NCBI RefSeq assembly: GCF_018613875.1
Contig: NZ_JAGGPJ010000007.1
Coordinates: 310,001 to 374,000 of the forward strand
Length of the DNA: 64,000 bases
Reading direction: 5' to 3'
Origin: Arthrobacter sp. ISL-28
GTDB taxonomy: Bacteria; Actinomycetota; Actinomycetes; Actinomycetales; Micrococcaceae
The notes beneath the pieces were generated by a model that had not been told where the DNA came from, searched no databases, and saw only the letters and a program-made list of their open reading frames with translations. Every line of letters begins with the position of its first letter. The first letter of the stretch is position 1. Position numbers and translations under genes: made by a program. Shown piece after piece: positions 18,415 to 25,542 of the stretch.

Positions 18415-18415
18415 C

Positions 18416-20002
18416 ATGCATTTTATGTCAGCGGGTGCGGAGCCGTATGAGGAAGCCCTTGCTTCGGCGGTCCGTCATGCCACGCGCTGGCTCGATAGCC
18501 AGCCAAGCCGCCGGGTAGGTCCGCGGCAGACAGCCCAAGACCTGGCCGCAGCGTTTGGCGGGGCGTTGCCGCAGTCCGGCATGGCACCGGCGGACGTGGT
18601 GGACTACCTCGCCAACCATGCCGACTCCGGCCTCATGGCCATGCCGTCGGGCCGCTTTTTCGGCTGGGTCATCGGTGGCACCCTGCCCGCTGCCATGGCG
18701 GCCGACTGGCTGGTCAGTGCCTGGGACCAAAACGCCGTGCTCCGCTATGCCACTCCTGCGATCGCCGCCATCGAGGAAGCGGCAGGTGACTGGCTGCTCC
18801 AGCTGCTGGGCTTGCCGAAGGACTCCGACGTCGGCTTCGTCACCGGAGCCACCATGGCCAACTTCGCCGGGATGGCCGCCGCGCGGTGGCGGTTGTTGAA
18901 GGATGCCGGCTGGGACCTGGAGCGGGACGGGCTGTTTGGCGCCCCGCGGATCCACTGCCTGGTGGGGGAGGAACGGCACGAGACGGTCGATGTCGCACTG
19001 CGCTACCTCGGCCTGGGCACGCCCACCGTGGTGCCCTGCGATGATCAGGGGCGCATCGACGCCGCTGAGCTGGACTGTGCCCTGGACAGAATCGCCCTGG
19101 ACAGAATCGCCCTGGACCGAGCAGCCCGGGACGGAGCCGCTCGGGAGGGAGCAGCCCAGGACGGAGCAGGGATGGGCTCAGCTCCAGCCCCGGTTTTGGT
19201 GTGCCTGCAGGCCGGCAACCTCCACTCCGGGGCCTTCGACCCCTTTGCCGCGGCCGTCGCGGTGTCGAAAGCGCACGGCGCCTGGGTCCACGTGGATGGG
19301 GCCTTCGGGCTCTGGGCTGCGACCGTCCCCGAGCTCTCGGGGCTGACGGCAGGAGTTGGACAGGCCGACTCCTGGGCCACTGACGCCCACAAGAGCCTGA
19401 ACGTCCCCTATGACTGCGGAGTCGTCGTCGTCAGGGACAAGCAGGCCCTGCGGAGCGCCATGGGTGTCAACGCGATTTACCTCATCCAGGCCGCCGACGG
19501 TGCGGCTGATCCCAGCCAGAAGGTTCCGGAGCTCTCCCGCAGGGCGAGAGGGGTGCCGGTCTGGGCAGCCCTGAAATCGCTCGGCAGCGATGGCGTGGCC
19601 CAACAGATCCGCGGGCTTGCGGCAGCCGCCGCCCAACTGGCGGAGAATCTTGCGGCGATTGACGGCGTGGAGGTGCTCAACGACGTCGGCTTCACCCAGG
19701 TTTCCGTCGCCTTCCGCGACGATGCCACCACCCTCGGCGTGGCGGCGCAGCTCATCGCCGACGGAATGGTGTGGATGTCCGGTTCCCGCTGGCACGGGAG
19801 GGCGGTGCTCCGGATCTCCGTCAGTAACTGGACCACCGACGCCGATGACGTCGCCACGGCAACCGACGCCGTCAGGGCGGCTCTCGAACATGTCAGGTCC
19901 AGGGCGGACAGTAGTCGTTCCGACGGGGGCCGTTCCGACGAAGGCCGTTCCAATGACGGACGTTTCGATGACGGCGGGGCGGACGAACCGCTGCCGCCCT
20001 AG
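18416..20002 (+). CDS. Pyridoxal-phosphate-dependent group II decarboxylase
   Basis: The 528-residue protein is a PLP decarboxylase of the aromatic-L-amino-acid/glutamate family: SGRFFGWVIGG, FVTGATMANFAGMAAAR (PLP phosphate region), the HVDGAFG loop with the cofactor-contacting Asp, and the Schiff-base lysine Lys326 in TDAHKSLNVPYD. Substrate cannot be assigned. Two 15-nt minisatellites interrupt or extend the normal sequence: residues about 223-252, before the VLVCLQAGN strand, and the last 35 residues (RSDGG-like repeats). It starts two bases after the permease stop and its end overlaps the convergent kinase-like gene by four bases. Confidence 0.87.
   Translation: MHFMSAGAEPYEEALASAVRHATRWLDSQPSRRVGPRQTAQDLAAAFGGALPQSGMAPADVVDYLANHADSGLMAMPSGRFFGWVIGGTLPAAMAADWLVSAWDQNAVLRYATPAIAAIEEAAGDWLLQLLGLPKDSDVGFVTGATMANFAGMAAARWRLLKDAGWDLERDGLFGAPRIHCLVGEERHETVDVALRYLGLGTPTVVPCDDQGRIDAAELDCALDRIALDRIALDRAARDGAAREGAAQDGAGMGSAPAPVLVCLQAGNLHSGAFDPFAAAVAVSKAHGAWVHVDGAFGLWAATVPELSGLTAGVGQADSWATDAHKSLNVPYDCGVVVVRDKQALRSAMGVNAIYLIQAADGAADPSQKVPELSRRARGVPVWAALKSLGSDGVAQQIRGLAAAAAQLAENLAAIDGVEVLNDVGFTQVSVAFRDDATTLGVAAQLIADGMVWMSGSRWHGRAVLRISVSNWTTDADDVATATDAVRAALEHVRSRADSSRSDGGRSDEGRSNDGRFDDGGADEPLPP
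19082..19171 (+). repeat. Six 15-nt tandem units in the PLP decarboxylase gene
   Basis: The units start at 19082, 19097, 19112, 19127, 19142 and 19157; the first two are identical (CTGGACAGAATCGCC). They encode five-residue repeats of the form LDRIA / RDGAA / REGAA. Confidence 0.9.
19916..19975 (+). repeat. Four 15-nt tandem units at the 3' end of the PLP decarboxylase gene
   Basis: CGTTCCGACGGGGGC and three variants at 19931, 19946 and 19961 encode RSDGG, RSDEG, RSNDG and RFDDG. The tract forms a charged C-terminal tail after the last conserved enzyme segment. Confidence 0.88.
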
Positions 20003-21039
20003 GGAGACGCGGCGTTCCCGGCTGCCTGACCCGGTTCGGGCAGCGCATGCGGGGGCGGAAGCCCGTCCAGCGTCCGGCCGGCCAGGGTGCTGGCAACCCA
20101 GAGGGACCGGGCCAGGTCTCCACCGTGGCCCGGCTTGGAGGCGTAGGACAGGGCGTTGTCCACCTCACGGGCGAGGCTCCACTGACGTGCGGCTTCATCG
20201 TCGAGACCGGCTGCGAGGCTGAAGTCGCGGCACCGGTCAAGCAGTCCTGCGGCGGGATCGGCCGCAGGGAGATCGGTGATCCGGTTCCACAGCACGGGAG
20301 CAACGGCGAACTCGGCTTCTCCCACCATCGGCTGCGGATCGATGGCTGCATAGTTCCGGTGGACTGGCTGTTCCGATCCGCCCGGCCGGGCGAGGATGTT
20401 GAGGAAGTGGAAATCGGTGTTGACCAGCACATCAGCACCGGAGCGCCGGCCCACTGCGCCCCGGGTTTGGCACACCTCAAGCGCGGCCTCCAGGAGCCAG
20501 CGGGGGAAAGGTCTTCCGAGCTGCTCCCATTCAGCGGGAAGATCGTCGCTCCATTGCTCTGCCCGGGCAGCGACGTGCCCGAACTCCCGCCATTGCGGCT
20601 TGCCGTCCGGAATGAGGCTCAGCTCGCGCATGAGTCCGCCCCACACCTCGGCGGCAGTGTCCATCGGCACCGTGTGAAGCGACCTGCCGGCCTCAAGGCG
20701 CTCCAGCAGCATGGAGCAGGTTCCGGCGTCGGACGCCAGCATCCGGACGGCCCCGTGCCCGTTCCACAGGGCCAGCGCATGGCGTTCGACGAGGGCTTCG
20801 TCATGGGGAAAGGCCACCTTCAGGACCGCCGGAACGCCCGCAGCCAGCACCGGTACAACAAGTCCGCCGTGGCCGCTCCAGGGCAAGGCGCCGGGCTCAA
20901 GATCCAGTGCGAGGTCCCAGTGCTCCAGACGGCCACGGACCAGCCCGGGAAGTGAAGCCAGCCAGGCCCGGCCGGCACTGTTGCCGGAGTAGCGGCGTGC
21001 CAAATCCGGTGGTACGGGAACGGCTGGTGACTGGTTCAT
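19999..21039 (-). CDS. APH(6)/hydroxyurea-type antibiotic kinase-like protein
   Basis: The 346-residue protein resembles the aminoglycoside/hydroxyurea phosphotransferase family (streptomycin 6-kinase group). The catalytic loop reads VLVNTDFHFLNIL near residues 213-225, so the catalytic Asp and the metal-binding Asn are kept but the usual His-Gly before Asp is Asn-Thr. The metal-binding AIDPQPMVGEAEFAVAP and the ATP-lysine strand VPAVLKVAF are also present. Whether it confers resistance is unknown; many chromosomal members are not resistance genes. The ATG follows a TACGCT -10 by seven bases, suggesting a leaderless mRNA. Confidence 0.8.
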   Translation of the reverse strand: MNQSPAVPVPPDLARRYSGNSAGRAWLASLPGLVRGRLEHWDLALDLEPGALPWSGHGGLVVPVLAAGVPAVLKVAFPHDEALVERHALALWNGHGAVRMLASDAGTCSMLLERLEAGRSLHTVPMDTAAEVWGGLMRELSLIPDGKPQWREFGHVAARAEQWSDDLPAEWEQLGRPFPRWLLEAALEVCQTRGAVGRRSGADVLVNTDFHFLNILARPGGSEQPVHRNYAAIDPQPMVGEAEFAVAPVLWNRITDLPAADPAAGLLDRCRDFSLAAGLDDEAARQWSLAREVDNALSYASKPGHGGDLARSLWVASTLAGRTLDGLPPPHALPEPGQAAGNAASP

Positions 21040-21046
21040 CAGTTCC

Positions 21047-21052
21047 AGCGTA
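21047..21052 (-). promoter_or_regulatory. -10 element, leaderless start of the kinase-like gene
   Basis: On the minus strand TACGCT ends seven bases before the ATG at 21039. Confidence 0.4.
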
Positions 21053-21116
21053 GTTGACGCGGGGCAGTCCCCTTCGCATGCGGCTGCTGCACCACAGCAG
21101 CCGAACAGGAGGCCTC

Positions 21117-21872
21117 CTAGACGACCCCGGTGGCTCCGAGCAGGTTACCGATGGTGAAGGTCGCAACCAGGGCGAGACCGCCGCCCACCACCACCCGCAT
21201 AGCGGCCCGGACTTTGGACCCGCCGCCAATCCAGGCGCCCAGTGCACCGGTCAGGGCCAGCGCCAACAGGACGGCTCCGAAGGTGACAGCGACGCGGATG
21301 TTTTCAGGCGGCAACAGGATGGCGAGCATCGGCAGGACCGCACCCAGTGTGAAAGCTATCGCAGAGGCAAACGCCGCATGCCACGGGCTGACAATGTCCT
21401 CTTCGCCGATATTCAGTTCCGCCGACAGATGCGCGGCCAGGGCATCATGCTCAGTGAGCTCCCGCGCCACATTCTGCGCCGTTTCCTCGCTCAGGCCTTT
21501 GCTCCGGTAGATGGCGGTGAGCTCCAGCAGCTCTTCCTCGGGCTGCGCGCTCAGTTCCCCGCGCTCCTTTTCGATCAGGGCTTTCTGGCTATCGCTCTGG
21601 CTGCTGACAGACACGTATTCCCCCAGCGCCATGGACACTGCACCGCCCACGAGCCCCGCGACTCCGGCGGCAAGAATGGGGCCGTGCTCGCTCGTCGCAC
21701 CGGCCACGCCTACCACGATTGCGGCCACTGACACGATGCCGTCATTAGCGCCAAGGACTCCGGCGCGAAGCCAGTTCAGACGGTGGACCATGTCGTTGTT
21801 ATGGGGCTCGTTTTCGTGATGTCCCCCTTGATGTCCCTCTGGGGGCGGTCCGGCAACGTGCGCTGACTCCAT
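21117..21872 (-). CDS. VIT1/CCC1-family transporter
   Basis: The 251-residue membrane protein is a VIT/CCC1-family carrier, which moves Fe2+ or Mn2+ in plants and yeast. Seen are NWLRAGVLGANDGIVS, GAVSMALGEYVSVSSQSDS at the first metal-site helix, a cytoplasmic Glu-rich stalk (KERGELSAQPEEELLEL, given as core EEELLEL), and three C-terminal membrane segments. I chose the ATG at 21872 rather than the GTG-initiated longer frame because conserved sequence starts later and a CTGGAATC element precedes it. The His-rich N-terminus (HQGGHHENEPHNND) may bind metal. Confidence 0.87.
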   Translation of the reverse strand: MESAHVAGPPPEGHQGGHHENEPHNNDMVHRLNWLRAGVLGANDGIVSVAAIVVGVAGATSEHGPILAAGVAGLVGGAVSMALGEYVSVSSQSDSQKALIEKERGELSAQPEEELLELTAIYRSKGLSEETAQNVARELTEHDALAAHLSAELNIGEEDIVSPWHAAFASAIAFTLGAVLPMLAILLPPENIRVAVTFGAVLLALALTGALGAWIGGGSKVRAAMRVVVGGGLALVATFTIGNLLGATGVV

Positions 21873-21922
21873 GATTCCAGCAAACCACCACAGGCGTCCC
21901 CCTGCCAGTGGGGAGCGCGACA

Positions 21923-23131
21923 TTAAGAATGCTGGGGCGGGGGAGCAGCCGACGACGGATCCGCCGGCGAGGATGATGGCGGCAACGGGGGAAGCCGGGA
22001 GGTGTCAAGCACGAGGCCCGGGACGGGGCCGGGGTCTGACCCCCACAGGATTGAACGCTGCGCGGCCCCCAACAGCGACGCGATGGCCCACGCTCTGGTG
22101 GGACCTTCGCTGAGGGCTACGAGGTCCCCGTAGACCGGCAATGTGCCGGCCTCGAGGCTGGCCAGACCGGGGGCGGGGTTTTTCAGGAATGCCGCATTGA
22201 GCGTATAGCCGGGCTCCCGGGGCGGAACCGGAGCGCAGTTGAAGCGGCTATGCGTCTCTGCCTCGCCAACAAGTGCCTCGTGCCGGGCCAGCAGGTCCCT
22301 GGCCTGTTGCACCGCCGGGCCGTCGAGCCGTGTAAGCGCCACCTGGTAACCGTAGACGGTCTCCGACTCGGTACGGACTACCCTTGCGAGTGCGGCCGTC
22401 TCGGATGCCCGGCCGGTGGCCGGTGCACTCGCCGTTGCCAGGCCGGTCGTCTGCCCGGCTGAGGGCTCTGCTCCGCCCGCTGAGGGCTCTGCTCCACCCG
22501 CTGATGGATCCGGGCACGCAACCGCAGGTTTATTCAACGGTGCCGGGGCCGCCGGGAGTGCAGGCACCGGTGTCCCGGACGCCTGGGCGAGAGCCACCGC
22601 CTGCAGAAGCTGCCCGGTGCCGACGGAGGACAGCAGGCGAGCCATCCCGCCGTCGGCGGTTGCCGCATGGCTGAGGCGCAGCTTGCCGCTGGCCGACAGG
22701 CCGGCCACGAGGGCAGGCACTGTTGCAGTCGTGGCGGACGGTGGAGCTGCAGTTCCTGAACCGGTGGGGGATGGTGCGGCGGCGTCCGGGGCAGCTGCCT
22801 CAGGTGCCGGGGAAGCGTTGGCCGCGGCCGCATCTGCCGGAAGGGCCAGCGCCCTGGCCTGGATAGTCAGCAAAGTCACAGTCCGCGAATACAGCTGTCG
22901 CTGCGCGCCTGAAGCGTCCTGGGCGAGCTGCCGGCTGGCTGCCCGCAACCGCATGGTTTCGGCAAGGGCAGAGGCCCGTGCCTGTTCGGAAAATGGCGGA
23001 ACGGCAGGCTCCGGGGCTGTCGGCGGAATCAACGCAAAACCGAGGCTGAGGACCAGGAGCGCGCTGAAGGCGATCAATGCCAAGCGGAAATGGCTGGCCC
23101 GCCGGCCTCTTTCCCTGGTGTCCTCTTTCAC
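21923..23131 (-). CDS. DUF4439 (ferritin-like) anchored protein
   Basis: The protein has a single N-terminal membrane segment (LALIAFSALLVLSLGFALI), a long Ala/Pro/Gly-rich region and a C-terminal DUF4439-type four-helix domain (RTESETVYGYQVALTRLDG, LLARHEALVGEAETH, AWAIASLLGAAQRSILWG). DUF4439 genes commonly lie beside rimP in actinobacteria; their role is unknown. I used the GTG at 23131 (402 residues); the frame stays open to a GTG at 23206, which would add 25 residues running into the rimP promoter. A 21-nt repeat at 22458-22499 encodes SAGGAEP twice in the linker. Confidence 0.7.
   Translation of the reverse strand: MKEDTRERGRRASHFRLALIAFSALLVLSLGFALIPPTAPEPAVPPFSEQARASALAETMRLRAASRQLAQDASGAQRQLYSRTVTLLTIQARALALPADAAAANASPAPEAAAPDAAAPSPTGSGTAAPPSATTATVPALVAGLSASGKLRLSHAATADGGMARLLSSVGTGQLLQAVALAQASGTPVPALPAAPAPLNKPAVACPDPSAGGAEPSAGGAEPSAGQTTGLATASAPATGRASETAALARVVRTESETVYGYQVALTRLDGPAVQQARDLLARHEALVGEAETHSRFNCAPVPPREPGYTLNAAFLKNPAPGLASLEAGTLPVYGDLVALSEGPTRAWAIASLLGAAQRSILWGSDPGPVPGLVLDTSRLPPLPPSSSPADPSSAAPPPQHS
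22458..22499 (-). repeat. 21-nt tandem repeat in the DUF4439 gene
   Basis: Two 21-base copies (22458-22478 and 22479-22499) differ at one base; they encode two copies of a seven-residue linker unit. Confidence 0.85.
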
Positions 23132-23236
23132 AACAGACCATGTTGTCACGGACGCGGGGAACTCCGTGCACCAAGGCGCCCGGAAAATCGCTACGCTAGT
23201 AGTCACAACATCATCTATCGGGAGGCGGCCGGCATC

Positions 23237-23854
23237 GTGAGCAATGCAGAAGCCACGACTTCATCAGACCGGACCGGCGCGGGAAAGGCTGAATCCGCGG
23301 CTGTCCACAATCCCGAGGCTGAACGCCTCCGGGCTTTGCTTGAGCCCGCGGTCCAGGCCCACAGGCTGTACCTGGAGGATGTTGCCATCAACATCGCGGG
23401 CTCCAACCGGGTGGTCCACGTGGTGGTGGACCTGCCGCAGGAGGAAACCGGCGGGGTCAGCCTTGATGTCATCGCAGACATCTCCAAGGAGCTCTCCGAC
23501 ATTCTGGACAGCGATCCCAACACTGACAGCCGCCCCTACGATCTTGAAGTGTCATCGCCTGGGGTGGCGCGCCCGCTGACGGAGCCCCGGCACTGGCACC
23601 GTGCCCGCGGCCGGATGGTGAGCGTCAACGTCATTCAGGGCGACAACGTCACCGGCAGGATCCAGTCGGTGGACGACTCCGGAGTGATCCTGGTCCCCGA
23701 AATCACAGTGAAAAAAGGGATGAAACCCAAACAGGGCGAACCCGTACGACTTCCTTTCGACAAGATCCGCAGCGGAAAAGTTGAAATTGAGTTCAGCCAC
23801 CTCGACGAGGCCGGTCTGGAAAATGAGCACAATGGACCTTCTGAGGAGGCCTGA
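23237..23854 (+). CDS. rimP: Ribosome maturation factor RimP
   Basis: The 205-residue protein assists 30S subunit maturation. Core motifs are [46 protein letters not shown] and [19 protein letters not shown] (cores [11 protein letters not shown] and [11 protein letters not shown]). The start is a GTG; the frame is open further upstream but the family's N-terminus and a GGGAGG sequence favour this position. A TACGCT -10 lies at 23192-23197. The stop overlaps nusA by one base (TGATG). The first 35 residues are a variable Ser/Thr/Ala-rich extension. Confidence 0.94.
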   Translation: MSNAEATTSSDRTGAGKAESAAVHNPEAERLRALLEPAVQAHRLYLEDVAINIAGSNRVVHVVVDLPQEETGGVSLDVIADISKELSDILDSDPNTDSRPYDLEVSSPGVARPLTEPRHWHRARGRMVSVNVIQGDNVTGRIQSVDDSGVILVPEITVKKGMKPKQGEPVRLPFDKIRSGKVEIEFSHLDEAGLENEHNGPSEEA

Positions 23855-24831
23855 TGGATATTGACATGAGCGCACTGAGACTACTGGAGCGTGAGCGCGA
23901 AATCCCGCTGGATCTCCTCATTCCCACGATCGAGCAGGCACTGCTGGTCGCCTACCACAAGTCCCCGGGCGCCTTCGAGAAGGCCCGCGCTGAACTGGAC
24001 CGCAAGAGCGGCCACGTGACCATCTGGGCCACCGAAATCGACGACGACGGCATGCCCATCGGCGAGTTCGAGGACACCCCTGCAGGCTTCGGCCGCATCG
24101 CAGCCAGCACCGCCCGCCAGATCATCCTGCAGCGCCTTCGCGACGTCGAGGATGACAACGTCCTCGGTGAGTTCAAGGGCCGCGAAGGCGAGCTGGTGGC
24201 CGGACTGATCCAGCAGGGCAACAACCCTCACATGATCCAGGTCAATCTGGGAACGGTCGAGGCACTGCTGCCGCCGCCCGAACAGGTTCCGGGAGAGAAG
24301 TACGTCCACGGCAACCGCCTCCGCGCCTATGTGATTGACGTGCACCGCGGCACCAAGGGCCCGTCCATCACGCTGTCCCGCTCCCACCCGGGCCTCGTGC
24401 GGAAGCTCTTCGAGCTGGAGGTACCGGAAATCGCCGACCACTCGGTCGAGATTGTTGCCCTGGCCCGCGAAGCCGGGCACCGGACCAAGATCGCGGTGAA
24501 GGCCAATACGCCCGGCATCAACGCCAAGGGCGCCTGCATCGGCGAAATGGGGTCCCGCGTCCGGGCCGTCATGACCGAGTTGAACGACGAAAAGATCGAC
24601 ATCGTTGACTACAGCGAGGATCCGGCAACGTTCATCGCCAGTGCACTGTCCCCGTCGCGTGTGAATTCTGTCACCATTACCGATGAAGCCACCCGTTCGG
24701 CCCGCGTTGTGGTGCCGGACTACCAGCTGTCCCTGGCCATCGGCAAGGAAGGCCAGAACGCCCGCCTGGCGGCGAAGCTGACCGGATGGCGGATCGACAT
24801 CGTGTCCGACGCCGCGGCGCCGCGCGCTTAA
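23854..24831 (+). CDS. nusA: Transcription elongation/antitermination factor NusA
   Basis: The 325-residue protein binds RNA polymerase and modulates pausing, termination and antitermination. It has the N-terminal polymerase-binding domain ([18 protein letters not shown], residues 5-22), an S1 domain around residues 120-190 ([16 protein letters not shown]), and KH domains ([21 protein letters not shown], core [17 protein letters not shown]; second [16 protein letters not shown]). It lacks the acidic repeats of E. coli NusA, as usual in actinobacteria. It is coupled to rimP. Confidence 0.97.
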   Translation: MDIDMSALRLLEREREIPLDLLIPTIEQALLVAYHKSPGAFEKARAELDRKSGHVTIWATEIDDDGMPIGEFEDTPAGFGRIAASTARQIILQRLRDVEDDNVLGEFKGREGELVAGLIQQGNNPHMIQVNLGTVEALLPPPEQVPGEKYVHGNRLRAYVIDVHRGTKGPSITLSRSHPGLVRKLFELEVPEIADHSVEIVALAREAGHRTKIAVKANTPGINAKGACIGEMGSRVRAVMTELNDEKIDIVDYSEDPATFIASALSPSRVNSVTITDEATRSARVVVPDYQLSLAIGKEGQNARLAAKLTGWRIDIVSDAAAPRA

Positions 24832-24871
24832 AACAGCCCTCCGGCAGTCCGCCACGCGTGAACCGGAATCT

Positions 24872-24902
24872 GGAACTGTCCGCGATTGCAGCGGGCAGTT
24901 CC
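24872..24902 (+). other. Hairpin between nusA and ylxR
   Basis: GGAACTGTCCGC (24872-24883) pairs with GCGGGCAGTTCC (24891-24902) through one G-U pair, with a 7-base loop. It is not followed by a T-tract. A TAGAAT -10 (24924-24929) lies 21 bases downstream, so the stem may separate nusA from a ylxR-infB promoter. The rest of the 217-bp gap shows nothing else convincing. Confidence 0.5.
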
Positions 24903-24923
24903 GGTCCGGGGGCCCCTGGGGGC

Positions 24924-24929
24924 TAGAAT
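24924..24929 (+). promoter_or_regulatory. Possible -10 element for ylxR-infB
   Basis: TAGAAT matches an actinobacterial -10; no good -35 is at the right distance. It would give a leader of about 110 bases before ylxR. Confidence 0.35.
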
Positions 24930-25048
24930 AGAACATGACCGTGCCTAACAGCCGGCATCAGTGTGCCTGTGTGTGCCCGCGTTTCTGCCGAACGGCAGCA
25001 ACCGGCCCCCGGGCAGGCAGATATGTACAGGCAGGAAGATACTCGTAA

Positions 25049-25390
25049 GTGGCAGCAGTGCAACACCTCGGGAATCAGCCGCAGCGTACCTGCATCGGAT
25101 GCCGGAAAAAAGGATCACGGTCTGAGTTACTCCGGCTCGTCTCCGACGCCGGCGGGTCACCCGCCGTCATAGTGGATGAACGACGCCGGATGGCTGGCAG
25201 GGGTGCATGGCTGCACCCCAGCGAAGCGTGCCTTGCCCTGGCGGTCAAGCGGCGTGCATTCGGACGGGCCCTCAAGGGCGCAACCGAAACCGCCGCGATC
25301 GAACGCTGGATCAAGGCAGGCACGCACGCCGTGGACACCCCGGTGGCCGCAGCAACAACCGTCCAACCTGAAAGCGGGTCAGAAAACTGA
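25049..25390 (+). CDS. YlxR/RnpM family RNA-binding protein
   Basis: The 113-residue protein has the YlxR signature: RTCIGCRKKGSRSELLRLV (residues 13-31; GCR plus basic cluster) and GRGAWLHPSEACLALAVKRRAFGRAL (core GRGAWLHPS). YlxR lies between nusA and infB in most Gram-positive bacteria; in Bacillus and Clostridium it has been reported to bind RNase P RNA or act as a regulator. The start is a GTG; in-frame sequence before it is not conserved. Its stop overlaps the ATG of a mini-ORF chain (see 25390-25500). Confidence 0.9.
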   Translation: MAAVQHLGNQPQRTCIGCRKKGSRSELLRLVSDAGGSPAVIVDERRRMAGRGAWLHPSEACLALAVKRRAFGRALKGATETAAIERWIKAGTHAVDTPVAAATTVQPESGSEN

Positions 25391-25500
25391 TGGAAACCCG
25401 ATGAGTTCCCAGCGATGAGTGCGCAACGATGACAACTTTGTTGCGCTCTGCAATGGACCTTTCAGCTGCACTCGCGGCGGAGGTCCGCAGTAAGAAGTAG
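25390..25500 (+). other. Chain of four ATGA-overlapping mini-ORFs between ylxR and infB
   Basis: Directly from the ylxR stop (TGATG) four short frames follow, each overlapping the previous by ATGA: 25390-25404 (METR), 25401-25418 (MSSQR), 25415-25432 (MSAQR) and 25429-25500 (MTTLLRSAMDLSAALAAEVR then SKK). CGATGA recurs every 14 bases. GCGCAAC (25421-25427) and GTTGCGC (25440-25446) can pair around the last start. The infB GTG lies 42 bases beyond the last stop. A reinitiation relay or leader peptide for infB is an inference; the overlaps are seen directly. Confidence 0.55.
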
Positions 25501-25542
25501 ACGGTTCGTGCCTGGCTCGGTGCGGACCGAGACAGGAGAAAT

